From the NCBI GenBank assembly GCA_964568145.1, contig CAZMOZ010000012.1:55319-119318 (forward strand): a stretch of DNA of 64,000 bases, read 5' to 3'. Shown here piece after piece: positions 1 through 8,505 of this stretch. Source of the DNA: DSVZ01 sp964568145. Its GTDB lineage: Bacteria > Verrucomicrobiota > Verrucomicrobiia > Limisphaerales > J093. The notes below the pieces were generated by a model that made no database searches, was not told where the DNA came from, and worked only from the letters and a program-made list of their open reading frames with translations. The translations under genes and the position numbers were made by a program. Numbering within the stretch: the first letter of the stretch is position 1; each line of letters begins with the position of its first letter.

Positions 1-414
1 CAGCCCGCGCGAGCGCCAGATCGTTGAACGTCTGGCCACAGGCTATGCTTACAAGGAGATCGCCGGGAGCCTGGGCCTGTCCATCGAGACGGTCCGCACC
101 CATCTCAAACGCGTGTACCGCAAACTTCGTGTCCCTTCAGGCGCTGCGGCCGTCGCGAAGACGCTCGGGCGAAGGGGCTGACAACTGCGGGCGCGCGCCT
201 CGTCGCCTCTCAGCGGCGGGAACCTCCCACTTTCGCCCACAGGATCCTAACCGCATGTTCCCGGCAACTTCGTTGCGAACCCGTCCATCCCAGATGCCGG
301 TGCCGTGTCCCCCAACCGGGTGACTATCGGAAGACCTACCCGGGGTTACACTCACGACCAATGGCCGCCGGAGCGCATCCAAAAGACAGATGCCAATCGC
401 TCGCGGTAGCCGGA
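1..414. repeat. 414-bp direct repeat, copy 1 (open at the window edge)
   Basis: Bases 1-414 match 1933-2346 without a mismatch by eye; the copies diverge at 415/2347. The repeat covers the 3' end of a response regulator gene and the whole following spacer, and stops just upstream of a PEP-CTERM gene. It begins before the window, so its true length is unknown. The distance between copies is 1932 bp. Confidence 0.95.
2..181 (+). CDS. NarL/LuxR-type response regulator, C-terminal part (5' end outside window)
   Basis: This is the last 59 codons of a response regulator that starts before the window. It holds a LuxR-type helix-turn-helix (PRERQIVERLATGYAYKEIA, then a recognition helix ending in THLKRVYRKL). 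The nucleotide sequence is identical to the end of the complete regulator gene at 1412-2113, so the full product is probably the same or nearly the same protein. The identity runs on 233 bp past the stop codon. It would bind DNA as the output half of a two-component system. What precedes it cannot be seen. Confidence 0.85.
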   Translation, partial: SPRERQIVERLATGYAYKEIAGSLGLSIETVRTHLKRVYRKLRVPSGAAAVAKTLGRRG

Positions 415-442
415 TCGAACCAAACAAACAACGTGTCACACC

Positions 443-1078
443 ATGAATTACCGAACCTGCGGTGCGTGCAGCGTGGGAGGGGCCGTCCTCCTATCGGGCC
501 TTCTCGCTCATGCATTTCCGATCGCCCCTCTGGGGACCGAAGGTTACGTCGTGATCGCCACAACCGTGGACCCCATCACGGTAACCTATGAAGGCAACAG
601 CGCCGCCTACAGCAACGATTTGTACTTAGAGCGTAACGCGTTAGGGAATCCAGGGCTGGACGGCGACAGCTCTAACGACTTCTTCATTTTCAACAATCAT
701 GCCAGCGTTGTGGGATCCAGCTTGGATCTGGGCGCATTTGCCCCGGGAACGGAGCTGGTGTTCAGGCTGTACGTTCACAATACGGGGTACAGTTACTTTT
801 CTGGCCCCGGCACAAGGAACCCCGACGGCCTCCCCCATGCGCGAGTCCAGGACAACTGGGAGCCTCTCACTACGCTGGTCAGCTTCGAGGACCTGTTCGG
901 AACTCCCGAATATCCAGGGGGCTACAATGATCTCAGTTTCAGCTTCACCAATACGCGGGCCGCGGTTCCAGAGCCGGCCGCCGCCGGTGTGCTGTTTGGA
1001 CTTGCCGCCTTGGGGGTGGGAATCCTCGGCCGCCGCCTCCGACACGCCCAAACGCGTCAGATCGGCAGCGCCCCTTGA
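443..1078 (+). CDS. PEP-CTERM sorted exported protein, DUF4114-like
   Basis: A 211-residue exported protein. The N-terminus has a signal-peptide-like stretch (VGGAVLLSGLLAHAFP). The C-terminus carries a PEP-CTERM signal: V-P-E-P near residue 181, a hydrophobic helix, then an Arg-rich tail (GRRLRHA). This directs processing by an exosortase and delivery to the surface or to extracellular polymer. Just before it lies E-D-L-F-G...G-Y-N-D-L-S-F-S-F, which resembles the C-terminal motif of DUF4114 domains. No exosortase gene is in the window. It follows a response regulator end with 261 bp between, all but the last 28 bp of which is the duplicated spacer, so regulation may be set by that spacer. 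Confidence 0.85.
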   Translation: MNYRTCGACSVGGAVLLSGLLAHAFPIAPLGTEGYVVIATTVDPITVTYEGNSAAYSNDLYLERNALGNPGLDGDSSNDFFIFNNHASVVGSSLDLGAFAPGTELVFRLYVHNTGYSYFSGPGTRNPDGLPHARVQDNWEPLTTLVSFEDLFGTPEYPGGYNDLSFSFTNTRAAVPEPAAAGVLFGLAALGVGILGRRLRHAQTRQIGSAP

Positions 1079-1411
1079 ACTCGGGCGAGTCGGTCTGCCC
1101 CTGATGTCCGTGGATAAGCCCGGCAGCCTGGTGGAGCGTCGGGAAACAGTACTGGACGTACCCCGTCGGCTCACGACGAAAGACGACATGCTGGAGGGCA
1201 ACCGGTAGTGCTCCTGGCGGGTCCGCGCGGCATCTGACGAGAACCCCGAAGATTGGTGCGATTGGTGTGCGTCCCGGACCTGGCCGTAGAGGCCGCACCA
1301 AGCCTCGGCGACCGTGTGGCGACACGCCCCTTGGTGGCCAGACCGTGAGGGCGCACCGCCGTTAGGACCACCCGCGCTCGGCCCGTGGCGCGGGCCTTGA
1401 GGCCTTGAGCC
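1079..1411. other. Intergenic stretch, no gene recognised
   Basis: About 330 bp between a PEP-CTERM gene and the complete response regulator. Open frames cross it on both strands, but none has a recognisable motif or a plausible start. I see no tRNA, hairpin terminator or repeat here. It probably holds the promoter of the regulator gene. Confidence 0.4.
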
Positions 1412-2113
1412 TTGCCTTCCAGCCCGCCTTTCGGGTATCCGTTGGGCGTGCTGCCGGACCGCCGCGCACAAGAGATCGGTGTCTCGCTGGTCGAGGATGA
1501 CCCGCGGACCTGCGAGGACTTGAGCGCACTGGTGTCCAGTTCCCCCGGCCTGCACCTGGTCAGCACCCACCCCACCGCCGCAGACGCATTGGAACGCCTC
1601 CCACTGGGCACCACCCAAGTGGCCCTGGTGGACATCCAGTTGCCGCGCCTCTCCGGTGTAGAGTGCACCCAACGTCTCTTCCGCCGGGACCCTGATCTGC
1701 TGGTCCTCATGCTCACCGTCCACGACGACACCGTCCGCCTGTTCGATTCCCTCCGCGCCGGTGCGGTCGGTTCCATCCCCAAGCGCGATCCGCCCGGCGA
1801 CATCGTCCAATCGGTCTTCAACGCCGTAGCGGGCGGAGCGCCCATGTCGCCGTCCATCGCGCGCAAAGTGATCCAGCATTTCCGCGCCCCGCTGCCCGGC
1901 CCGCTTCAACCATCGAACGACGAAGGTCACCTCAGCCCGCGCGAGCGCCAGATCGTTGAACGTCTGGCCACAGGCTATGCTTACAAGGAGATCGCCGGGA
2001 GCCTGGGCCTGTCCATCGAGACGGTCCGCACCCATCTCAAACGCGTGTACCGCAAACTTCGTGTCCCTTCAGGCGCTGCGGCCGTCGCGAAGACGCTCGG
2101 GCGAAGGGGCTGA
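1412..2113 (+). CDS. NarL/FixJ-type two-component response regulator
   Basis: A 233-residue DNA-binding response regulator. The receiver domain starts near residue 22 (IGVSLVEDDP gives the acidic pair D29/D30). The phospho-acceptor is D74 in ALVDIQLP and the conserved lysine is K124 in GSIPK. A LuxR-type helix-turn-helix fills residues 173-217 (SPRERQIVERL, then SIETVRTHLKRVYRKL). The first 20 or so residues have no receiver homology, so the real start may be a little downstream of the ATG at 1412. The only sensor kinase nearby is the FG-GAP HisKA_3 kinase at 5923-8211, and that family partners with NarL regulators, so pairing is likely but unproven. Its 3' end lies in the 414-bp repeat. Confidence 0.9.
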   Translation: MPSSPPFGYPLGVLPDRRAQEIGVSLVEDDPRTCEDLSALVSSSPGLHLVSTHPTAADALERLPLGTTQVALVDIQLPRLSGVECTQRLFRRDPDLLVLMLTVHDDTVRLFDSLRAGAVGSIPKRDPPGDIVQSVFNAVAGGAPMSPSIARKVIQHFRAPLPGPLQPSNDEGHLSPRERQIVERLATGYAYKEIAGSLGLSIETVRTHLKRVYRKLRVPSGAAAVAKTLGRRG

Positions 2114-2346
2114 CAACTGCGGGCGCGCGCCTCGTCGCCTCTCAGCGGCGGGAACCTCCCACTTTCGCCCACAGGATCCTAACCGCATGTTCCCGGCAAC
2201 TTCGTTGCGAACCCGTCCATCCCAGATGCCGGTGCCGTGTCCCCCAACCGGGTGACTATCGGAAGACCTACCCGGGGTTACACTCACGACCAATGGCCGC
2301 CGGAGCGCATCCAAAAGACAGATGCCAATCGCTCGCGGTAGCCGGA
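1933..2346. repeat. 414-bp direct repeat, copy 2
   Basis: Second copy of the segment at 1-414. It covers the helix-turn-helix half of the regulator at 1412-2113 plus 233 bp of spacer, and ends upstream of a second, unrelated PEP-CTERM gene. Perfect identity including the non-coding part points to a recent duplication or to gene conversion. Confidence 0.95.
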
Positions 2347-2467
2347 CCGCAGCAGTGATACGAACAATTGCCTGAACAGCGTTGTCGATGCGTCAACCAA
2401 GCTGCACGTGAACGTGAACACTCGGAAAACTCTGTCGAATGCCACTGTCATAACCATCGCCATAGCT

Positions 2468-3142
2468 ATGAATCTCCTTCAGAGAGCCATCCTGTTAACT
2501 GCGGCAATCCTCCCTGTCAATGCCGCGATCGTTGGATACGAGACCTCGTACACCGTGACATTGGACTCCGGTGTTCCCAACATCACCAACCTTCAACTCA
2601 TCGAGGAAGCTCACTCCAGTGAGTTAGGAGGGTTCTGGAGTCAGGGGGGACCGGCGATGGCATTCGGTGGCACGACCACAGCGCTCGCCGGTTTCATCTA
2701 TGACTGTCCGTGTCTCCCAGTTGCCTCCATCTTTGGCGGGATTATTACCGATACACTTGGACAACATAGCTTTGCCTTGTTCATGGACGACTACGCTGCC
2801 AGCTTGGTCGAAGGCACTGACTGGTCGGCGGCCTTTACCGGTATTAACGAAGGCGAGTTGATCTCAGGCTTCCCCGATGGAGCGGTGAGCTTCTTCAGCT
2901 TCGCTTTCGCCGCGCAATCCAGCATCCAGGATTCGGGTGGCCAAACAGTCTCGGCACTGTTTGATCCCTCGGGGAGTTTCAGCGTCCTGAGGTGGTCAGA
3001 CGGTGTGCGCATTGGTTTTGGGACGGGAACAGTCACGCCGATATTCGGGACTGTGCCTGAGCCGAGTGGCACGCTCTACTTCGGATGCGCCCTCGGACTA
3101 TTCTGTCTATGGAGACAAGCTCGTACCGAAGGTGAGAAGTAG
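2468..3142 (+). CDS. PEP-CTERM sorted exported protein
   Basis: A 224-residue exported protein of unknown function. From the ATG at 2468 it starts with a clean signal peptide (MNLLQRAILLTAAILPVNAA). A GTG at 2408 would add 20 residues that fit a signal peptide poorly. The C-terminus is a PEP-CTERM signal: TVPEPSG, a hydrophobic helix, then WRQAR. The middle is Gly/Ser/Phe-rich without a domain I recognise. It sits downstream of the second repeat copy exactly as the gene at 443 sits downstream of the first, but the two proteins are not alike. The next gene begins 6 bp after the stop, so the two are probably co-transcribed. Confidence 0.85.
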   Translation: MNLLQRAILLTAAILPVNAAIVGYETSYTVTLDSGVPNITNLQLIEEAHSSELGGFWSQGGPAMAFGGTTTALAGFIYDCPCLPVASIFGGIITDTLGQHSFALFMDDYAASLVEGTDWSAAFTGINEGELISGFPDGAVSFFSFAFAAQSSIQDSGGQTVSALFDPSGSFSVLRWSDGVRIGFGTGTVTPIFGTVPEPSGTLYFGCALGLFCLWRQARTEGEK

Positions 3143-3148
3143 CATTTA

Positions 3149-4069
3149 ATGACCGGCGCGACGATTCCATGTGGTCCGAGAAGCCGACTGGTCCTTCGGT
3201 GGCTTCTGCTCATTGGCTGCGCGGCCACACTGGCGGATGAACCATCCGAAGGTCCCAGGATTGGCTGGACCATCGAGAATGGCTTCCTGCGCCTGCTCAT
3301 TCCGCAAGACCCGCAGAACTACTACATCCTGGAGCACACCGCGAGCCTGGACGAAGCTGATCCCATTGCCATGAACCTCGGCTTTTGGGGGCCGGTCTGG
3401 GTCAAGGACATCCCAATGGCGGCCGACGCGGAGTTCTTCCCGCTCCTCGCCGTGCCGGCCTTCGCTCCCCGTGACACCGACGGCGACGGCATTGACGACG
3501 TTTATGAACTCCTTCACAGCAAGGACCGTAAACTAGATTCCCTCAACCGCGCCGATGTCCTGCTGGATCCTGATAGCGACGGCATCACCAACTTGGAGGA
3601 GTACCGGAGGAAGTTCGGCTACGGGGTGGGTCCGCCGGAGGTTTTCAGCCGCGAAGTGAGTCTGTGGAACTTCGGCGCGCCGACGGCCCATCTGGAAGCG
3701 TTCTCGGTGGAGTTGTCTGTTTACAATGCAAGTCCCGGCTCGGGGCCACCGCCCAGCGATGCCCACGAGATGTTCAGCCGGGAGGTGAGTGTCTTTAACC
3801 TCGGCTCGCTGCCGGACGGTCGCCTCGAGGCCATCTCGCGCGAGACCAGCGTGTACAACTTCGGTTCGCCTCCGGCCCGCCTCGAAGCCATCTCGCGCGA
3901 ACTCTCGCTCTACAACGCGGGTCCCGGTTCGGGACCGCCGGCTACGGATCTCGCGGAAGCAACCTCGCGAGAGGTGAGCGTCTTCAATTTCGGAGAGCCG
4001 ACCGCCCGTCTTGAGGCCATCTCACGGGAAGCGTCGATCCTCAATTACCAGGAACCGATCAACCCCTGA
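3149..4069 (+). CDS. Exported protein with a calcium-binding-type loop and S-R-E-V-S-V-F-N-F-G repeats
   Basis: A 306-residue protein with a signal peptide (LVLRWLLLIGCAATLADE). Residues 110-150 hold thrombospondin type 3-like acidic loops (DTDGDGIDDVYELL and DPDSDGITNLEEY) that would bind calcium. From residue 168 to the end there are seven variants of a motif of the form S-R-E-V-S-V-F-N-F-G, two of them followed by GSGPP linkers. The repeats give a regular beta pattern, typical of surface or extracellular proteins, but I know of no function for this motif. It starts 6 bp after the PEP-CTERM gene upstream and is likely in one operon with it. Confidence 0.8.
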   Translation: MTGATIPCGPRSRLVLRWLLLIGCAATLADEPSEGPRIGWTIENGFLRLLIPQDPQNYYILEHTASLDEADPIAMNLGFWGPVWVKDIPMAADAEFFPLLAVPAFAPRDTDGDGIDDVYELLHSKDRKLDSLNRADVLLDPDSDGITNLEEYRRKFGYGVGPPEVFSREVSLWNFGAPTAHLEAFSVELSVYNASPGSGPPPSDAHEMFSREVSVFNLGSLPDGRLEAISRETSVYNFGSPPARLEAISRELSLYNAGPGSGPPATDLAEATSREVSVFNFGEPTARLEAISREASILNYQEPINP

Positions 4070-4131
4070 AACGCCAGCCCATCATGTTCATGCAACCACG
4101 AATCTGCAAAAGACCAGCCTTGGAGCCGCAC

Positions 4132-5352
4132 ATGAAGCCTAGAATCGCCCTGCTTCTCATTCTGATTATCTTTGCGGTTGTCTCGCCGCTGGCGGAGGCC
4201 CAACTTTCCATTCCCAGCGATGGTTCCGATGGCGACTTTGCCCCCATCGGCGACGTGGAGGTGGATTTGTCCCAAGCCGTGCCCGGTCGTTGGGATGACA
4301 CCAACGCCGCCAACGCCGGCAAAGGCATTTATGACAGAGACAAATGGGCCATTGTGTTCAAGTACAGGTCGGTCAACGTCGGGGGAATCACCGACGACCA
4401 GGGCCGCCTGATCGGTGCCAGAGTGAACTTTAAGAACCACCCCTCGCGTGCCCCCGTTGTCTGGTTGGTACATGGTGACGTCCAGGTGAACGGCATCATT
4501 GACCTGAATGGCGAAACTCGCAGGGGCTTTGACGCGCGCATCAATGCAGAGCCAGGTCCGGGTGGGTTTCGCGGAAGCGCATGGACGGATGTCAGTCAAG
4601 GAAACGGATTCGGTCCCGGGGGCGGCGGTGGGGGCTTTTTCGGTCATGCCTACGGTGGCCAGTACGCAAGCGTTTACGGCAATCCAGAAGTGCTGCCACT
4701 CATCGGGGGGTCGGGGGGTAGCACCAGCAGCTTCGGGTACGACGGCGGCGGTGGAGCGATTCTCATCGCGGCCAACGGAACCGTCGCCATCAATGGCCGC
4801 ATCATGTCCAACGGCAGGGGCGGCGATAATCCAACGCTGAACTCCGCATCGTCGGGCGCCGTCAGGGTCATTGCTAATCGCATCGTGGGAGCCGGCGAAA
4901 TTGACTGTGTCAAAGATGGACGCATTCGCCTCGAGGCCAAGGAGCCTATTGGCCCGGAATTCGACTTGGACACCTATCCGGACACCGTCGTCGTCAGCCC
5001 AGCCACTCCGCCACGCATCTGGCCGCCGGACAACGCCCCGTGGGTTCGTGTCTTGAGCGTGGATGGGCAGGAGCCCCGGGCGGACCCAGAGGCAGGTTTG
5101 GAGAGGTCTGCCGATCTGGGGCTTCAGAATGACAATCCTGTGACCATTGTTCTGCAGACTCGGAACCTACCGCTTGAGGGAGCGGTGTATCTCCGAATCG
5201 CCCCCAAGTGGGCATCTGGCTTCCAAGGAGCGAATGCCTTTGCAGTGCGCGCAACGTACGTCAGCGGAACCCAAACTGAAGCGCTTTGGCGAGTGGAAAC
5301 GAAACTCCCGAAAGGATTTACCGTTCTCCAAGCACGGGCGGTTGCGCCCTGA
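4132..5352 (+). CDS. Exported Gly-rich protein of unknown function
   Basis: A 406-residue exported protein. The ATG at 4132 is preferred over 4084 because a GGAG lies 6-7 bases upstream and the protein then opens with a good signal peptide (MKPRIALLLILIIFAVVSPL, cleavage near AEA). The middle has Gly-rich blocks (GPGGGGGGFFGHAYGG, GGSGGSTSSFGYDGGGGA) inside repeated short beta strands (VNGIIDLNG, INGRIMSNG), a pattern seen in surface proteins of Verrucomicrobia, Planctomycetes and Myxobacteria. No enzyme motif is visible. It follows the S-R-E-V-S repeat protein by 62 bp on the same strand and probably shares its transcript. Confidence 0.75.
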   Translation: MKPRIALLLILIIFAVVSPLAEAQLSIPSDGSDGDFAPIGDVEVDLSQAVPGRWDDTNAANAGKGIYDRDKWAIVFKYRSVNVGGITDDQGRLIGARVNFKNHPSRAPVVWLVHGDVQVNGIIDLNGETRRGFDARINAEPGPGGFRGSAWTDVSQGNGFGPGGGGGGFFGHAYGGQYASVYGNPEVLPLIGGSGGSTSSFGYDGGGGAILIAANGTVAINGRIMSNGRGGDNPTLNSASSGAVRVIANRIVGAGEIDCVKDGRIRLEAKEPIGPEFDLDTYPDTVVVSPATPPRIWPPDNAPWVRVLSVDGQEPRADPEAGLERSADLGLQNDNPVTIVLQTRNLPLEGAVYLRIAPKWASGFQGANAFAVRATYVSGTQTEALWRVETKLPKGFTVLQARAVAP

Positions 5353-5922
5353 ACGTTTCCTCCCGCCTCCCTGTGGCAGGCTGGCAGTGTGCAAGAGACT
5401 ATGGGAACAGCCAAGCACCTCAGTCAACGGCGCCGGAGACGACTTGACCGCGAGGCGGGGAGAAGCCGCGTCACGAAGGCTCGCGGTGTAAGGGGGGAAC
5501 TCCGGGTTTTGGTTTGTGGAATGATCAACCTATCCTGGGCAAGGCCCCCGCGACCCTGCTGGTCCGCGCAGCCGCGCCGTGCGTGCCCCTGAAGAGGCCG
5601 ATTGTCGCGTTGTCGTGGTGGCCAGCGTTGGGGGGCGGTGCCACAAGGACCGAGAAGCCGCCAGGAGTGATGGCGTACGCGCACCGCTGGCCTTCCCCGG
5701 ATAGAATAGAGTGGGGAACCCATTGGGCTGACGTCCGACCGCCGTGCGCCGGTAATCTGGAAACCGGGTGCGACGTCGGACGTCGCCCATGCAGGTGGCT
5801 GCCTGAGGACAGGTGCTCGAGCGCGACCGTCTGCAGACCAGTCGTCGCAGTTCAGAACAGCCGGTGCGAACGCCCAATTCACTTTACATCGGTAACCCGA
5901 CGGCGTTGGCTGGCGCCGCACA
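5353..5922. other. Intergenic stretch of 570 bp, no gene recognised
   Basis: Frames are open on both strands, as expected at this GC content, but none has a start with a ribosome binding site or a recognisable motif. No RNA gene or strong hairpin was found. It should hold the promoter of the kinase gene at 5923. Confidence 0.4.
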
Positions 5923-8211
5923 ATGAAAGCTCGCCGGCTACGCCTTGGCCACACGATGCCAACTGTCTCCAGCCGCTGCCGGCTTCGCGGAACCTTCTTA
6001 AGTGGCCGGTGGCTGGGATGCGTTGCTGCCTGGGTTGGCGCCGCTCTCGGTGCCGGGTCCGGACCGAACCAGATTGCTGCGGATGGCAATGTTTGGACCG
6101 CTGACGGCGAGCAGCATGACGGCGGGTTCGGCGATGTGGTGGCGGGCGTTGGGGATGTCAACGGGGACGGCTTCAGCGATGTCCTCGTCACCGCGCCGCG
6201 CTACGACGACCAGCGCGGGCGGGTCTTCGTTTTCCACGGGTCGAAAAACGGATTGGCGTCTCAACCGGACTGGGAACTGCGTGGGCTGGAACCCGGCGAC
6301 AACCTCGGCTTCGGGGCCGCTGCGGCGGACGATGTGAACGGCGACGGCTTCGCCGATGTCTTGGTCGCCAGCCTAGGACATCGGCCCAACCGGATCGAAC
6401 GCAATGTGACCGTGGCGATTTATGCGGGTTCGCCTTCCGGCCTTCGCACCAACGCGCTGTGGACGATTCGTGACGGCGAGGACCATTACGGATGCACGGT
6501 CGGCAGCGCCGGGGACGTCGACAGGGACGGATTCGCGGATGTCTTTGTGTCATGGTTGAAGCCCCCGCCAACGGCCACGCCTCACCACGGGCTTTTCATC
6601 TTTTACGGCTCGGCCACCGGCCCCAGCGCGGCGCCCGACTGGCGCCTCATCGACACCAGCCCCGATCTGAAGCCGAGCTTGGGCGCTTCGGCCGCCGCCG
6701 CGGGCGACGTCAACGGCGACGGGTATGGCGATCTGCTGGTGGGCGCGCGCGACGCCGCCGGCATTTATCCGCATGGCGGCACAGTCTTCCTGTACGCGGG
6801 TTCCGCAGCCGGTTTGAGCAACAGTCCGAGCTGGTCGGCGACTTTTGACCTGCCCCGCCGGGCGGTCATGGACCCTAACGGCGTGATGTATTTCGGATCC
6901 TTTCTGGCCGGAGCCGGGGACTTGAACGACGACGGCTTTGACGATGTGGTGGTGGCCGCGCCTTACGCCGACCGCCATGATCCGGACGAGGGCATGGTGT
7001 TTGTGTACCTCGGCTCGAAACAGGGCTTGCCGTCCACGCCGAATCGCCGGATCGAAGCCAATCGCCCCTACGCCGTCCTCGGCTACTCTCTGGCGGGGGT
7101 GGGCGATTTCGACGGGGACGGGTACGCGGATGTGGCCGCCGGGGCGCCGTGGGCGACCTTCGATCAAGGTAGCGAGGGGGCGGTGGCGCTCTTCCGCGGT
7201 GGTCCGAAAGGCTTGCAGGCGGACCCTCAATGGGCCTGGCGCGGGGCCGAATCGAACGGGTTGCTTGGGAAAGGGGTTGCCGAAGCGGGCGACGTGAATG
7301 GGGGCGGCTTTGGCGACCTCATCGCGAGCGCGCCAGGGCACAGGGAGGATACTGGGTCGGTGGGCCGGGTCTGCCTGTGGTACGGCTCAAGGGATGCCAT
7401 TCCCGGCACGTTCACGTGGACCATGACCAAGCCCGCGGGAACTCGCGCGCTGGAAGCGTTCCAAGAGGCCGCGCCGTTGACGCGGGTGGTGGTCATTGTC
7501 ACTTCAGTTTTCGTCGTGCTGGGAAGTGCGTTCTATGCCGGGCGCTTCCTGGAACGGCATCGGCAATTGGTCATCAATCGGGAGCGCCAACAGGCGCGAC
7601 AGACCGAACGGGAGCGGATTGCCCGCGATCTCCACGATGACATGGGCGCGCGCATCAGCGAACTGAGCCGGTTGATGCCGCGGTTGGACGACACCGCCAA
7701 CCTAGGCACCGTGAATTCCGCCCAACTGGCGGCGACGGCGCGGGAACTGGCGCTCGCGCTGGAACAGATCATCTGGTCCGTGAATCCCGAGCAGGACACG
7801 CTGGAGAACCTGGTCGTCTATCTAGGCCAGTTCGCCGATCAGTTCCTGGAAGGTTTCGGGGTGCGCTGCCGTCGCGACGTTCCCTATGATCTGCCACCGG
7901 TGAAGCTGTCGCCGGAGATTCGGCGCGACCTTTTCCTGGCCACGAAGGAAGCGCTGAACAACGTGGCCAAACATGCGGAAGCGTCGGAGGTCCGGCTGCG
8001 GGTCCGCTGGGAGCCCCCGAGATTGGCGTTGATCATCGAGGACGATGGGGTTGGGTTGTCCGTCGAACCGCGAAAGGGAAACGGCCTGGAGAACATGCGC
8101 CGCCGGATGGCGGAGATCGGCAGCCGGGCCCGCATCGAGCGCGGGGTCGAACGCGGGACTCGTGTGACTCTGGAAGTGGAACTGTCCTGTGCCGAAAGCC
8201 CGCCATCGTGA
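5923..8211 (+). CDS. Sensor histidine kinase with seven-blade FG-GAP (integrin-like) extracellular propeller
   Basis: A 762-residue membrane sensor kinase. After an N-terminal hydrophobic export segment, residues 65-500 contain seven FG-GAP units, each with a calcium-loop core such as GDVNGDGFSDVLV, GDLNDDGFDDVVV or GDFDGDGYADV. Seven is the number that closes an integrin-alpha type beta-propeller. One transmembrane helix follows (VVVIVTSVFVVLGSAF, about 523-540). The cytoplasmic part is HisKA_3 (ERERIARDLHDDMGARI, phospho-His 571) and HATPase_c (N-box EALNNVAKHAE, G1 DDGVGL, G2 GNGLENMRRRM). All catalytic motifs look intact. The output partner should be a NarL-type regulator such as the one at 1412-2113. 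The propeller ligand is unknown. Confidence 0.92.
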   Translation: MKARRLRLGHTMPTVSSRCRLRGTFLSGRWLGCVAAWVGAALGAGSGPNQIAADGNVWTADGEQHDGGFGDVVAGVGDVNGDGFSDVLVTAPRYDDQRGRVFVFHGSKNGLASQPDWELRGLEPGDNLGFGAAAADDVNGDGFADVLVASLGHRPNRIERNVTVAIYAGSPSGLRTNALWTIRDGEDHYGCTVGSAGDVDRDGFADVFVSWLKPPPTATPHHGLFIFYGSATGPSAAPDWRLIDTSPDLKPSLGASAAAAGDVNGDGYGDLLVGARDAAGIYPHGGTVFLYAGSAAGLSNSPSWSATFDLPRRAVMDPNGVMYFGSFLAGAGDLNDDGFDDVVVAAPYADRHDPDEGMVFVYLGSKQGLPSTPNRRIEANRPYAVLGYSLAGVGDFDGDGYADVAAGAPWATFDQGSEGAVALFRGGPKGLQADPQWAWRGAESNGLLGKGVAEAGDVNGGGFGDLIASAPGHREDTGSVGRVCLWYGSRDAIPGTFTWTMTKPAGTRALEAFQEAAPLTRVVVIVTSVFVVLGSAFYAGRFLERHRQLVINRERQQARQTERERIARDLHDDMGARISELSRLMPRLDDTANLGTVNSAQLAATARELALALEQIIWSVNPEQDTLENLVVYLGQFADQFLEGFGVRCRRDVPYDLPPVKLSPEIRRDLFLATKEALNNVAKHAEASEVRLRVRWEPPRLALIIEDDGVGLSVEPRKGNGLENMRRRMAEIGSRARIERGVERGTRVTLEVELSCAESPPS

Positions 8212-8333
8212 GCCCGGACAAAGCGCGCGGCGGTGTGACCCGCGGCCCGGGCGCCCGGCTCGCCACCCCAAATGCTTCCGGCGACGCGGGCAGGGATGCG
8301 CTTCCGCCGGCGGGCGCAACCGACCGGTGGTTT

Positions 8334-8397
8334 CCGCCCCAAAAACGAAGTTGGGCAGGCGAGGCGCACCACGCCACAGCCAACATCGGTTTTCGGG
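8334..8397. repeat. Dispersed palindromic repeat (60-bp family), copy A
   Basis: A roughly 60-bp element with inverted ends: left arm near CGAAGTTGGGCAGGCG, right arm near GCCAACATCGGTTTTCGG. Related copies lie at 11181-11240, 32389-32450, and in weaker form at 50018-50070 and 59959-60020. This copy sits between the kinase gene and the SGNH hydrolase gene. Confidence 0.8.
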
Positions 8398-8505
8398 CTC
8401 GGTGGTTCTCCGGGCAATGGCGCGGCCCGCCAGCGGTGACGGGCGTTCCGCTTGCTTTCCACAAGCCGCTTGACGCGCGCCGGCGGCGGTTTGAACACTC
8501 GCGCC

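Noticed and set aside
641..2035. A 464-codon minus-strand frame opposite the regulator
   Set aside because: Translation has no recognisable domain, and the plus strand encodes a textbook response regulator.
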